Source: Zeugodacus cucurbitae (taxonomy: Eukaryota; Arthropoda; Insecta; Diptera; Tephritidae). From it: a stretch of DNA of 64,000 bases. Position 1 is the first letter of the stretch. Every line of letters starts with the position of its first letter. The translations under genes were made by a program, and so were the position numbers. Shown piece after piece: positions 33,801 through 45,458 of the stretch. The notes under the pieces were generated by a model. That model was not told the DNA's origin and did not search any database. It worked only from the letters and a program-made list of their open reading frames with translations. The stretch is from assembly GCF_028554725.1 (NCBI RefSeq), contig NC_071670.1:34032001-34096000 (forward strand), read 5' to 3'.

Positions 33801-36503
33801 TGAAGGAATAAGATGGAGTTCAAAATTGAGTTACATGGGAAGTTGTCGTGGTTGTGAACCGTTTTCTTCCATTTTTCACACGTGTCATCAGGGTGTCAAG
33901 AAAATATTATATACCGAATTTCATTCGAATCGGTCGAGTAGTTCCTGAGATATGGTTTTTGATCCATAAGTGGGCGATGCCACGTCCATTTTCCATTTTG
34001 TAAAAAAATCTGAGTGCAGCATCCTTCTGCAATTTCTGCTGTAAAATTTAGTATTTCAGACGTTTTTCGTCACTATACTACTCTCTTAGCAACTTTTGTT
34101 GCGAGAGTATAAAAACAAAAATGTAAAATAGGCTTTGATGAAGCAAAACCAACAAAAATCCATCTGTCAATTAATTGTTTGCAAAATGCAAACACAAGTC
34201 GAAGAGAGCATCAATATAAATTAACGGGACATTGCTTTAAAAAAAAGAATACGTGCTCCGCCATTCCAGTATCAAGCCTACTACAAACATTTTCCTTTGT
34301 CTTGATTCTTTCACATTACAATACATAAATCGTGAACTCGAAAAATACATTACACAAACACTGTATTGGTTCTGTGACAGTGATGTTTAAAAAATGTCAA
34401 AATGTGACCCAATATACTGAACATAGGGACCTCAGAGTCTGTAGCATACTTTTCGTCGGAAATATCAGTAAATCTCAGAAATTGGACCATTGTATAATAG
34501 ATAATAGCTCTGGTACCATAAATGAATAAAATCTGGTCAATACCTCGTTGAGTACCCATATAACTGATATTTGAAGTGTTTTAAAATTTCCATTAGGCAT
34601 TATAGGCTATACATTCTGTTAATATGTATGATACCAAATTAAGGTCCAGGAATTTTCCATATTATGTCCGCTAGAGAAACGTTCCGTGAGATTAATGCTG
34701 TTTTGGTGTTTTCTCTTCGAACTGCGGAGGAAAGGTATCCACCATTGGATAAGCCAGCCGGCAGATACCGGTGATGACGAATACCGATCAAATCATGGAA
34801 ATCCTCGAGCTGGACCGGCATGTGTCATCAACATCTCCAGAAAGCTGGATACACAAAAAAGCTTGATGTTTGGGTGCCGCATGATTTGACGCAAAAAAAA
34901 ACCTTTTGGACCGAATCAATGCCTGCGATATGCTGCTGAAACGGAACGAACTCAACCCATTTTTGAAGCGGATGGTGACTGGCGACGAAATGGATCACAT
35001 ACGACAATATCAAGCGAAAACGGTCGTGGTCGAAGGCTGGTGAATCGTCCCAAACAGTGGCCAAGCCGGGATTGATGGCCAGGGAGTTTTTCTATGTGTT
35101 TGGTGGGATCGGAAGGGAATCAGCCACTATGACCAGCTCCCATATGGCCAGACGCTTAATTCAACCATCTACTGCAAACAACTGGACCGCTTGAAGTAGG
35201 CAATCGACCAGAAGCGTCCAGAATTGGCCAACAGGAAGGGTGTAGTTCCACCAGGACAACGTCAGCTCACACACTTCGTCGATGACTCGTTAGAAGCTAC
35301 GGCCTGTTCCTGTCCATGGCGAACGCCCTTGGTGGTGTAAAGTTGAACTCAAAAGAGGCTTATGAAAAGTGGCTGTCCGAGTTCTTCGCAAATAAGGAGG
35401 GGGCTTCTACGAAGGGGTATTATGAAGTTGCCGTCTAGATGGAAACTGATTATCGAATGAACTGGGCCCTCTCATTTAACTAAGTCTTCATAATGAAGCC
35501 AAAGTCTAATTAGAGACTGAAATTGATCGAGATATAACCAGTTATGATGTCCCTAGGTACTTAGATGGGATGACTTCTTCGAGAAACATGCTTCTTCTGT
35601 TGATTTACTTCTAATGCTTGTAAGGAATATCAACTCCAACTTGCGACAACTGAGAACAGTTGCGTCTCTGCCTCTGTACATTGCATAGTACATGCAATTC
35701 TAATTCGTCATCAAAAAGTTGCAATCAAAGTATAATGCTAATGAATTCGCGTATAGAATCCTTTTACGCTGGGTTCTTCATATAGAATACTATACGCACT
35801 GGAAAATACTTGACATAAGATTTCGATACGTACTAAATGAAATTTTAGACATGCATCCGTCCATATTAATTTTATTTAATGACTGTAGGAAATATTTCGA
35901 AAAGCTAAAGTGAATCATATAGGTCAGATTTTTGTAAAGACCCGCTCCTCATTTCGAAGATTGAATAAAAAAACGGGTTTCTGTAACTGAGAACCGCAAA
36001 TATTAAATCCAAATAAATGTTTAGTTTACACTTAAAAGAAATTTCTGACAATAGTTTTTAATATTGTCACCGATAAACCATTATTATGTTATCTACTCAA
36101 TCCACTATACATACCTATAAAAGTATACGTTAGAGATGTACATAAGTTTTGAGAAGACTCACCTGTAATGGTTGGGTTAGTTTGAAATTTCTCCCACAAA
36201 CTCATAATTATCACCAAGGCAGTCACAGCACCGATTGTTGTAAAGCAAAACCACATAAATCTACAAGAGAAACGATTTATGTCCACTTTTTAGTGCACCT
36301 ACTCGCCTATTAATCTTATCGCAAATTTGATTGACTTTCACCTACTTTTCACCCACCGGACGTCCGGACTCGGCTATGTAACGCACACCATGCAACGTGG
36401 AATTTTGAAAAAATTCTTTCGTTTGAAAAATTAAACTACGCCGAAAGATTGTCAACGTTTCGGCCACCTTTCTTGCCCACTCTCTTACACTCTTTTTCTG
36501 CAT
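30822..36503 (-). CDS. Pickpocket-family DEG/ENaC sodium channel subunit, 12 exons
   Basis: Minus-strand exons are 36503-36346, 36260-36163, 33205-33094, 33024-32871, 32791-32646, 32590-32509, 32310-32171, 32078-31936, 31875-31737, 31654-31444, 31240-30989 and 30923-30822. All join in frame at GT/AG sites, giving 1737 nt and 578 residues, a normal length for the family. The first membrane segment is residues 54-75. It is followed by GLDTDFHNQNVVFPS (86-100), a pickpocket hallmark. A large Cys-rich extracellular domain contains the M-C-F-x-F-N-S motif and an EEYFGSDF motif. The pre-pore and second membrane segment is at 419-450 (GWVDLLVSFGG...FLGFSLLSGVEIIYYF), with the G-F-S selectivity-filter triplet at 436-438. 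A 65 nt intron precedes the last exon, which ends Y-L-P. Pickpockets are amiloride-sensitive channels used in taste, touch and fluid sensing; which member this is I cannot say. Confidence 0.92.
33241..33262. repeat. (TA)n microsatellite
   Basis: About eleven TA units in ppk intron 2, 30 bp upstream of exon 3 on the minus-strand reading. Confidence 0.85.
33391..34115. mobile_element. Hairpin-ended repeat family, copy D (inverted composite)
   Basis: The first ~140 bp (33391-33530) read in the minus orientation from the hairpin end (TTTTTATACTCTCGCAACAT). At about 33535 the sequence switches to the plus orientation of the family body and runs to the same hairpin end (GTTGCGAGAGTATAAAAA at 34098-34115). 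Both termini are thus the same end in inverted orientation, and the GTTCGG...CCGAAC end is absent. Confidence 0.75.
34360..34580 (-). mobile_element. Diverged fragment of the hairpin-ended repeat family
   Basis: Phrases such as GGACCTCAGAGTCTG, GGAAATATCAGTAAATCTCAG and CATATAACTGATAT follow the order seen in copies E and G (minus orientation), with many changes. It is probably an older insertion next to copy D. Confidence 0.45.
34690..35560 (+). mobile_element. Mariner transposase fossil with internal deletion, ppk intron 2
   Basis: Plus-strand blocks appear in mariner order: LDVWVPHDL, then NACDMLLKRNELNPF, then VTGDE (first catalytic Asp), then QAIDQKRPELANRKGVV-like sequence, then LGGVKLNSKEAYEKWLSEFF and a KLPSRWKLI-like end. 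Stops and frameshifts occur throughout. Between the MTR-x-KLR block (near 35285) and LSMANALGG (near 35315) the segment that would carry the third catalytic Asp is missing. The element opposes the gene's direction and is dead. Confidence 0.75.
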
Positions 36504-37440
36504 TTTCGTTTTAGAAATCCCCACACTCGCATAATTCACATGGGCGGCTCGTCGGTTTCAAAGAAAGCACACAGTAGCAGTACTACTAGTCAAGAATAAT
36601 TGCCAAAATTTCCGTTTAAACTCAATCGAAATCGGTCACTATAGCGACGGCTGTCCGTACGACGTTTGTTAACTAGTACGTTTCAAGCTGAGCGCGTCAA
36701 GCGTAACACTTGGAGTGAATGCGAGGAACGGTAGTGTCCTGTTGCACCTACAAATCACAACTGACCATATCACAGGTCGTCGTGACTAATTGCGTATGCA
36801 GAGACAAGCGTTGCGTCTCATTCAGAGTGGGCCAGACGCTGGTGCGGGTGAGAGCGTGTGGCGAGTTGGTGTGGTCATCAAATGGAGTTTACACTGCATT
36901 TGTCTGGCGAATGAGTTGAGTGAAGTCATTAAAGGACAATGCAGATAAAAGCAAATCAATGTTGTATGCCTAGGCTACACGCACGAAATGTCATTTGACA
37001 ATGACCATTGGGACTTTATCTTGATTATTTGAGGGTAGTGGACATTTATCGTTCAACTTTTCGACTATGTCATATTTTTATGACCAACATGCACACCAAT
37101 CTACATACGAATTTATGAATACATGCAGTATGTTTGTATATATTTATGTATGTACCTATGTTGCTTTTATGGCTTTATTTTAAAGTCGCAAACAAAAGAG
37201 AAAACCCTGTGACGGATGTAGATGAACGGGAAAATTTTTGATTATAACTTATCGAGTTAAGGTTCTGTTTTTAAAAACCAAATATTGCAAACAATTAATT
37301 ATAAATGTTTACATTTATTGCGAAACAAATATATATCACGAGTTGGATCCATATTCAGAAGGTCTATTGAAGTTAAGTTCCCCAACACTTCATCTTTTAA
37401 AGGTCGTCTTCATTTTCTTCTTCATGCATAGTTAACTGAT
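36504..37440. other. 5' flank of the ppk-family gene
   Basis: The first ~400 bp (to about 36930) are GC-richer than neighbouring DNA and probably contain the channel gene's promoter and leader. No TATA box is obvious. A 66-codon open frame on the plus strand (36719-36919) has no recognisable features and I do not call it. AT-rich DNA follows to 37440. Confidence 0.45.
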
Positions 37441-37444
37441 GGAT

Positions 37445-39390
37445 TGTTATCTTTCCCTCCTTTTTTAAAGAAAAACACAATTCAAATTTAATGGGGAATG
37501 ATTATTATCATTCGAAAGAATATTCTTTGGCATTTATTTTTTAAAGATATTTTTTATTGTGTTTTGGTTTCGCTTCACGGCATGAATCGAGGAGGGATTA
37601 TCCGCATAGACTTTAGACATTACATATCCCACCGGTAAAATTCAGTATGATATCTCACGATCTTGTTGGCCAATCAACCAGCCCAAAACGTGAAAGTAAG
37701 TTGTCAGACAACCGATTTGTTCTCTCAATAAATTCCACCATCACTGGCGTATCCACCTTTTTGTCGATTTTAAAGCTGCTTTCGACAGCACGAAAAGGAG
37801 CTGCCTTTATGCCGCGATGTCTGAATTTGGTATCCCCGCAAAACTAATACGGCTGTGTAAGCTTACGTTGAGCAACATCAAAAGCTCTGCCATGATTGGG
37901 AAGGACCTCTCCGAGCCGTTCAATACCAAACGAGATTTCAGACAAGGTGACTCACTCTCGTGTGATTTCTTTAACCTGATGCTGGAGAAAATAATACGAG
38001 CTGCAGAGCTAAATAGAGAAGGTACAATCTTCTATAAGAGTGTACAGCTACTGGCGTACGTCGATGATATCGATATCATTGGAAAAAACACCCGCGCCGT
38101 TAGTTCTGCTTTTTCCAGACTGGATAAGGAAGCGAAGCGCATGGATCTGGTGGTGAACGAGGACAATACGAAATATCTCCTGTCATCAAACAACATTCAG
38201 CGCATTGGCGTCTTGGCTCCCACGTCACTGTTGACAGTCATAACTTTGCAGTTTTAGATAATTTCGTATACCTAGGCGCCAGCATCAACGCAAATAATAA
38301 TGTCAGCCTTGAAATCTAATGCAGAATCACTCTTGCCAACAGGTGCTACTATGGACTGAGTAGGCAATTGAAAAGTAAAGACATCTCTCGACGAACAAAA
38401 ACCAAACTCTACAAGTCCCTCTTCATACCTGTTTTACTTTATGGTGCGGTAGCGTGGACAATGTCAACATACGATGAGACAGCACTAGGAATTTTCGAGA
38501 GAACGGTTTTGCGGAAGATTTATAGTCCCTTAAACATTGGCACGGCGAATACCGCAGACAATGGAATGATGAGCTGTATGTGGTATTCGACGACATAGAC
38601 ATAGTTCAGCGAATAAAAAGACAGCGGCTACGCTGGCTAGGTCTTGTGTTTCGAATGGACGAAAGTGCTCCAGCTCTGAAAGTGTTCAATTGCATTACCC
38701 GCTGGTTTGGTGGTTTAAGCCGTGGAAGATGGAGACCTCCACTCCGATGGAAGGACCAGGCGGAGAAATCCAAGCTTCACTTGGTATTACCAATTGGCGC
38801 CAAACTGCCAAAAGAAGAGATGCGTGGCGGGCTGTTGTGGACTCGGCAATAACCGCATAAGCGGTGTCTACGCCAGTCAAGAAGTAGAAGACATATCCAT
38901 TGAGCCAGAAATGGGCCTCATCGTTGAACAGAATTTTACTCGAAAACGTCGGAACTTTTCAAGGGCCCATAGAGCGAAGCAATGTCGCTTGGGATCGTCG
39001 ACCGGCTTCAGTTGTTCCACCAGCTGTATTTTGTAAGCTTTCAATTTAAGATCTCGACGTAAAATGCCCCAAGTAGTCCATACGACAGTCCGAGTTGCTG
39101 CGTACGGCGCCGAATCGACTTTCTACGGTCTTGGTGTATACTATCAGCTACGGCTGCTATATTCGGTCGATTATTATCCAATAATGAATGTTGGATCTTA
39201 AGATGGGTAATGGTGTTGCGAATAGTACGCTCAGTAGGCCGATTATGTTGACCATAAGTTGAGCGAAGCGCGCGAAACAAATCTTTACAGAACGTGAATT
39301 TCCGTAATAAAGTTGAACTATTTGTAAACGTTATTCCGTAATGAAATACGAAACAATACTGAACAAAAATAACATGACAGCTATTGAAAA
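37445..39390 (-). mobile_element. Tc1/mariner-type element (N-terminal HTH type), split by a LINE
   Basis: The left part, 37445-37745, carries the terminal blocks shared with 21851 and 54850, plus GATTATCCGCATAGACTTTAGAC and GATCTTGTTGGCCAATCAACC. The right part, about 38890-39390, translates on the minus strand to the N-terminal helix-turn-helix region of an insect Tc1/mariner-like transposase. There F-R-A-L-R-S-T-Y-G-Q-H-N-R-P-T-E runs at 39277-39230 and R-R-R-T-Q-Q-L-G-L-S-Y-G is near 39100-39065. Between them lies a foreign LINE. Frameshifts are present. Confidence 0.75.
37746..38880 (+). mobile_element. LINE reverse transcriptase fragment nested in a DNA transposon
   Basis: The plus strand, with a few frameshifts, encodes reverse transcriptase motifs. 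L-F-V-D-F-K-A-A-F-D is near 37765, RQGDSLSCDFFNLMLEKI near 37940-37995, and the active-site YVDDIDII at about 38056-38080 (usual form Y-A-D-D). The post-RT C-terminal part follows (TKLYKSLFIPVLLYGAVAW, RIKRQRLRWLG, G-R-W-R-P-P-L-R-W). The 3' end is TACGCCAGTCAAGAAG, a short GAA-type tail rather than poly(A), which fits an RTE-like clade; clade assignment is tentative. It is truncated at the 5' end. Confidence 0.82.
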
Positions 39391-39399
39391 AAGTACCTC

Positions 39400-39840
39400 G
39401 CCCGACGTTCTGACGTTTAAGCGGGACTTTGTATTTTGTCTTTATTAATTTATTTAGCGTAAGTATTTAATTATCGTGAATAATTTTTGAGATCATATGT
39501 TCCGATTAATCCACAGTGTTATGCTCAAAAGAATGAATATAATGTGGAGTTTGATGAAGTAAACTTTAAATATATGGGTTTCCATCCGTCGGTTGGAAGA
39601 TTCAGTTGGAGTCAAAAGCTGCATGAACCATATTTTAAATGTTGGCAGTTGAAAGTTAAAATATCTTCTTAAAGTGAATTCGCTACAAACTTAAATTTTC
39701 TTAGCTCTTATTTGCTTTACTTGCCGTTGAATTCTAATGGATACTCTTAACGATAACAACAACATACCTACTTGATGTTCGCTTAGAAATTACCTCATTC
39801 CCAGACAGGATAACACAAATAACACAGACTAATACACATT
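39400..39840. other. Unassigned stretch
   Basis: A 61-codon plus-strand open frame at 39487-39672 has balanced amino-acid composition but no recognised motif and no clear splice context. It is not called as a gene. Confidence 0.35.
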
Positions 39841-41580
39841 TATATTTATTGGAGTACTTTCACGCACACACACACACCAGGATATATATGTACATATGTA
39901 TGCGATGACGGACATGAAATTCCAACAATATCCGCCACACAAATGCCGCAATGCAACGCAACATGGCGAATTTTATGTTGACTGACTGTTGACTGCACGG
40001 ATACCGGGCAACGCGACGACTGCCTGGCCATTATTGGCGTTGTCACTGCAGCGCGCCATTGTTCCCAAGATGGCAATAGACGTTGAAGGAGTTGAAGCCG
40101 TTCAAGCCGTTTGCGAGCAGCCGAGCAGTATGCGCTACGTTGCGGCGTATTTACAGTGTGGCATCGCATCCAGCAAAGAGCGCCAGTGCAGCAAAATCCA
40201 CAAATCCTTACAGTTATGTGGACATATGTACACCCACGCTGAACATGGATGTGTGTGCGTTCTTCTAAAGGCACTTCATTGCTCTAATAACAACAACCAT
40301 CAACAATCACACACAAGCACTTGTATGGCTGAAGTAATTGTGTGTGACACGCGAAATTGCGAATGGCGGGGTAAAAAATCATGGCACTGCTGCGGGCGTA
40401 AGCGCGGGTGATGAGCTCATAAAAATGTTCATAATTGGAGTAATGGCAGCAGTTGATGCAACAACAAAAACAATAACAACAAACAGCGAGTATATTGACA
40501 TCAATGCTGCTATGGCGGTAAGAAAATGGTGGCGAACTTTGGTATTTTAAATTTGAAAACACAAACAACAAACGCACACACATCCATACATAGTCACAAG
40601 CAGAAACTCTCACGCTACGCTATTTAAATATATATATGTGTATGTATGTACGTGTATGCAGTGCCTCGAAGAGGGTGAGCAGTCCTTAAAGATGCAAATG
40701 CAGATGCCGTTGACCGCCCGCGACCCGCGCGAGCTTTGCTGCTGTGAGAATGAGCGCTCAAGGAGTCGTTTTTTTTGCTTGCGGAAAGAGGAGTGTCTTA
40801 AAATGGGCGGTTACGCGGCCAATGCAGGCATGCTATGTACGTGCAACAAACAAATAAACACATTTGCATACACAATTTTACAACAACACACACAAATACT
40901 TTTTATGAAAGAAATCTGTGCTTTTATAAGCTCGCATATATTTTATGTTTACTCGCATACATATGGCCTCTCGCTTTGTTGTTGTTGTTGTTGGCATTGC
41001 ACGGCATTTGCATGAAAACGCCAAGAGGAAGTGAGCCTTGAAATGTTTTTGCGTCGCTTTTTTCCCTTTAATTTACTTTTATTTGTTTGCTGGTAATTAA
41101 AAAGCTCGGAAAACGCAGACAAAAAATAAGCGAAATAAAAAAATGAATAAATAAATAAAAATTGCAAAAAATCAAAAGCGCTTGTATAAATAGACTCACT
41201 GCAGCAACATGAGCAGAGATGCATCAAAATGTCAGTTTGCGTTAAATTTATGCTCATTGCATTTGGTTGTTGTTGTGGCGCTGCACTGCACTCACTTGTG
41301 GTTGTCAAATATTATTGCCCACGTGACATTGACTAGTGTCGGCGCGTGCACCTTGCTGTTTGTTGTTGCTTTGCATGTGACATGGCCAATGTTCAATGTC
41401 CAATGTCCAGTTTTGTAGTGTCCCATCGCCGCAGCTGCTGCGCAACGAGTGCAGTGCAGCACATCCGATTGGCGCCGGCGGCCAAGTGTCGCTTTGACTT
41501 TGGCACTCGACCAAATAGGCCACATGTTTTGTCACTTTCACAAACATACTTAAAAAGTACTTGTGGCAAGTGCTAATGGG
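39840..41580. other. GC-richer non-coding island 1
   Basis: Unique-looking sequence with AC/CA runs (39861-39879), (GTTG)n and CAACAA runs, and no plausible exon with good splice sites. The open frames on both strands are short, Cys- or His-rich and overlap one another, which is typical of non-coding DNA. It is a candidate regulatory region or part of a long intron. Confidence 0.45.
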
Positions 41581-41887
41581 TTGTTCGAAAATAGCGCACT
41601 GCTCTTAATACACTTGATATAGTTTTTAGCAATTCCTTATCAACTATATCATAATGAGATCGAAATTAATTTTGGCACAAAAGAGTCGTTAATTTCAGTA
41701 AACTTTTGTTTTGTTTGCTGTGGTTGTAAAAAGCGGAAGCTTTCTCAGCGTTCAAACGCTTCAGATGAATATTAAGCTTTTCATATATGGGACAGTCTCC
41801 GGGTTAAACTCTCAACTCAAACTACTCAAAACACGATTTGTTGGTATCAAAAGTAGATATATCTCAAACTAGCAAAAAAGCCGAGCA
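41581..41887. other. Unassigned stretch between island 1 and copy E
   Basis: AT-rich with no recognised feature. Confidence 0.4.
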
Positions 41888-43283
41888 TATTTTTATACTC
41901 TCGCAACAAAAGAGAGAGAGAGAGTATCATAGTTTTGTTCACATAACGGTTGTTTGTAACACCTAAAACTAAAAGAGTTAGATATAGAGTCATATTAACC
42001 AAAGTGATCAGGGTGACGAGTAGATTTGAAATCCGGATGTTTGTCCGTCTGTCCGTCTGTGCAAGCTGTAACTTGAGTAAAAATTAAGATATCTTGACGA
42101 AACTTGGCACACATATTCCTTGAGACCGTGAGAGGGTTGCTTTCGGGCGAAAATGGGTCATTGCCACGCCCACAAAATGGCGAAAAAAACACATAAAGTG
42201 TCATAACTAAGCCATAAATGAAGTTATAAAAGTAAAATTTGAAATTAGGGATCACACTAGGAAGGGGCATAATTGGGTGTAAGTCTTTTGGGGAAGTGGG
42301 CGTGGCCCCGCACACAAATCGGTTATTTATATATAACTCGCAAACCAATAAAGCTATATAAACCAAACTTTCTGCAGTCGGTTACCCCACCACACACCAT
42401 GAAAATAGTTGATATCGGATAATAACCACGTCCACCTCCCATACAAATGTTTGGTTGAAAATTACTAAAAGTGTGTTAACTCACTAACGAAAAACGACAG
42501 AAACACTAAATTTCACAGAAATAATAGTAGAAGGAAGCTGCACTTAGATTTTTTTACAAAATGAAAAATGGGCGTGGCATCGCCCACTTATGGGTCAAAA
42601 ACCATATCTTAGGAACTACTCGACAGAATTCAATGAAATTCGGTATATAATATTTTTTTGACACCCTGATAACACGGATTAAAAATGAGCGAAATCGGTT
42701 CACAACCACGACTACTTTCCTTAAAACTCAATTTTGAATTCCAATTCCAACCAATGAAGATAGCGGAATAAAACTTTACACAAATAGTGCATATCATCTC
42801 TGACTTAACTTGTGAAAAATTTGTCGAAAACGGACTATAACCTTTCAAGGCCCCAGATATCGAACATGTTGAACTCCGCGCCTAAGGGTAAATTTTAACC
42901 GAAAATATGGGTAAATTTCTCTGATAATTTAATGTTATTCAGAGGGAATTGTTTTCTTCTCTTAGTGTGTCTCTGTTCCAAAAATTATTAAAATCGGGTC
43001 ATAACATCTCCTAGCTCCCATATACCTAATTAAAGGTTTTTCAAAAATAAGGTGGGCTTTATTGCGCATATATGTATTGGTTAATATGTGAGTTATCTTG
43101 GCAAAATTAAGTGAGAGTACAGCCTTGGATATAGTGTACCCAGGTGAAAATGAATGAAATCGGTTCAGGAATTACCTCAGCCCTCATATAGTATATATTA
43201 CGATTTTCGTTATTCTATTAAACTTAATGCCGAATTTATGGGTAAATTTGTATGTTGTAAGTTTCTTCAATAAATTGCGAGAA
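41888..43283 (-). mobile_element. Hairpin-ended repeat family, copy E (near full length)
   Basis: It begins TTTTTATACTCTCGCAACAAAAGAGAG, where the hairpin arm has turned into a GA run. It follows the complete family body and ends at AATAAATTGCGAGAAC near 43283. The distal GTTCGG palindrome is absent. Confidence 0.78.
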
Positions 43284-44390
43284 CAAATTTTATTGTCGTC
43301 ATCGTCATATGAATATTATTCGCTTGATATTTTTCAAAAGTGTGGATTGAAATTGAATCACTTTTTTAGGTTTCACCTGATAACTTCGAAAGCACAGATA
43401 TCATGGATTAACTTATCTCTTGTTCATATTAATACTTGCTGCTTTCGAATCACCAAATGTGGGAGGCAGTAACGTTATCTTAAGCAGATCATAGGGTTTG
43501 CAGATTCTCCAGTTCCAGTTAAAAATAGTATAGGAAAAGGAAAGGAGTTCTATGAATTGGGAAAACGAAATGCAAAAGAGTTTACTTGGAAGATTCGGTT
43601 TGATTGTAATTGTGGCGGCCGGTATGGTTAGTTAATCTCATAAAATGGTCTCAGCGTTTTTGAACTTAGGATTATGGATTTGTGCTTTGACAACGTTTAA
43701 CATCGTTGCAGTTAAACTTATGCCGTAAATACTTTATGTTTTAATGTAATCAATGTAATTCAGTGAAGAAAACCTAACGGTTATATTTGATCACATGTCC
43801 GAAGATCTAATATTAAAACTGGAATTCGAATAGGAAAACTATATCTAGTGGTAAAGGGTGGAATACAGGAGTGCGTCCGTGCGTCCACGACATTGGTTAC
43901 TATGGAAGAGAAAATATTAAACGAATCCCCTAATTTATCTGCAAATTCTTATTAGTTTCCAACTATCAATATATTATTATTACACGGAGATTGGACATTA
44001 AAATTATTTGAATTTTTTTATAGAAATCGCGGCTTGAGCTTAAAGCCCAGAGCATAATTTGAGAACAAACTACACAAGAAAAACTAATTTTTGCAAAACA
44101 TTAATTTTCGGTTAAGTTTTGCTGTTTGCGTGCACTAGTGGTTGCCAATCCATCTAACTCTTCCAAAAATTTCATATATATCCCATCGGTTAAACTACTT
44201 AACACCAGTCCGATCAAATGTTTTGTTGTGAAAAGAGTTAGTCAATATACTACTTTTCCAACTATCATTGAAAGCAAAAAGCGGCTAAATTTCAGATTTG
44301 GCCCATTATTATTTTCTATTGTATGGGTCAGGATCCGATGAAGAAAGAACTTGTATGGATAGTTGTCACATTTCACCATCTCCTGTATAT
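43284..44390. other. Unassigned AT-rich stretch
   Basis: No recognised gene or transposon. Short open frames occur by chance. Confidence 0.4.
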
Positions 44391-44396
44391 CCTTTC

Positions 44397-44895
44397 CAAA
44401 TTATTTAAGTCCTCTCTCGACGAACCAAACTCTACAAGTCTCTCATCATTCCCGTCCTACTTTACGGTGCAGAACCGTGGACGATGTCAACATCCGATGA
44501 GACGGCACTAGGAGTTTTCGAAAGATAGGTTTTGCGGAAGATTTATGGTTCCTTAAACATACCGCAGACGATGGAACGATGAGCTGTATGTGTTATTCGA
44601 CGAAATAGACATAGTCCAGCGAATAAAAAGACAGCGGCTACGCTGGCTAGGTCATGTTGTTCGAATGGATGAAAGTGCTCCAGCTCTGAAAGTATTCGAT
44701 GCAGTACCCGCTGGTGGAAGTCGAGGAGACCTCCACTCCGATGGAAGGACCAGGTGGAGAGGGACCTGACTTCGCTTGGTATAACCAATTGGCGCCAAAC
44801 TGCCAGAAGGAGGGATACGTGGCGCGCTGTTGTGGACTCGGCTATAATCGTGTAAGCGGTGTCTACGCCAGTCAAGAAGAAGAAGAAGAAGTATA
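44397..44895 (+). mobile_element. LINE 3' fragment with (GAA)n tail
   Basis: Same family as 37746-38880: blocks for STKLYKSLIIPVLLYGAE, M-S-T-S-D-E-T-A-L-G-V-F, RIKRQRLRWLGHVVRMDES and W-R-Q-T-A-R-R. It ends TACGCCAGTCAAGAAGAAG with a run of GAA units at 44873-44890. A stop in the first block and several indels make it a pseudogene. It keeps only the post-RT C-terminus. Confidence 0.8.
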
Positions 44896-45254
44896 TGTTG
44901 ATCTGGCGTAAGTATTTAGAATTATAAATCAAATAAAAAGCTCAGCATGTAAATATATAACGGATGTGTTTTTAGACGTGTGGTTTTTAATGAGGTAATA
45001 TTTTTTTTGAAGTAGGTCTTTCTGACAGTTATTCCTTGATTTATACTTAGTTTGATTTGCCATTTCATAACTCTATATGGCAAAAGTTTCAAAGAAATTG
45101 GTTCAGTATTTTTCGAATTATAAAGCTTGCATTTCTTGCGAACATCCAACTTTGACCCCTTAAAGCTTCTATCACATAAGCTTGACCAAAAACTATTATC
45201 CTTCATTAAAATAATAAGAAAATGTAGTTTGTATCCATATTTTTTCCCTTTTGT

Positions 45255-45445
45255 TATTCTCTCAGAAAAAATTAGTTTGCTCCAATACCCAAAACTCCGG
45301 TACAACATTTATTTCTGACATACGACCCCAATTGCTGCAAAAAGTGGTTCAAACTTGGGCCTCGCGCTGGAGTTTATTCGAACATCTTTATAATGAAGCA
45401 AATTTAGCCATAAAATTAAATTATATGCGTTTTATTTCTTCTTGA
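45255..45445 (+). mobile_element. Tc1/mariner-like transposase C-terminal remnant
   Basis: One frame gives a D-I-R-P-Q-L-L-Q-K-V-V-Q-T-W-A-S-R pattern, like the conserved C-terminal end of Tc1/mariner-type transposases. The second copy is at 9063-9280. It lies directly beside copy F of the hairpin-ended repeat. Confidence 0.5.
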
Positions 45446-45458
45446 AAACTATATGTCC

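Larger units (their letters stand above)
33206..36162. other. Large intron 2 of the ppk-family gene
   Basis: This 2957 nt intron lies between the exon for the first membrane segment and the GLDTDFH exon. It holds a microsatellite, a rearranged copy of the hairpin-ended repeat (33391-34115), a further diverged piece of that repeat (about 34360-34580) and a mariner fossil (about 34690-35560). The remaining 600 bp next to exon 2 are AT-rich and unassigned. Confidence 0.7.

Noticed and set aside
36504..36539. Upstream in-frame GTG start for the ppk-family protein at 36539
   Set aside because: Initiation at GTG is not expected in a nuclear fly gene. The ATG at 36503 gives a normal N-terminus for the family.
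36719..36919. 66-codon frame upstream of the ppk-family gene
   Set aside because: It sits in the likely promoter/leader of the divergent channel gene and has no domain or conserved pattern.
39487..39672. 61-codon plus-strand frame as a small gene
   Set aside because: No recognisable motif, no promoter or poly(A) context, and it lies directly beside a transposon edge.
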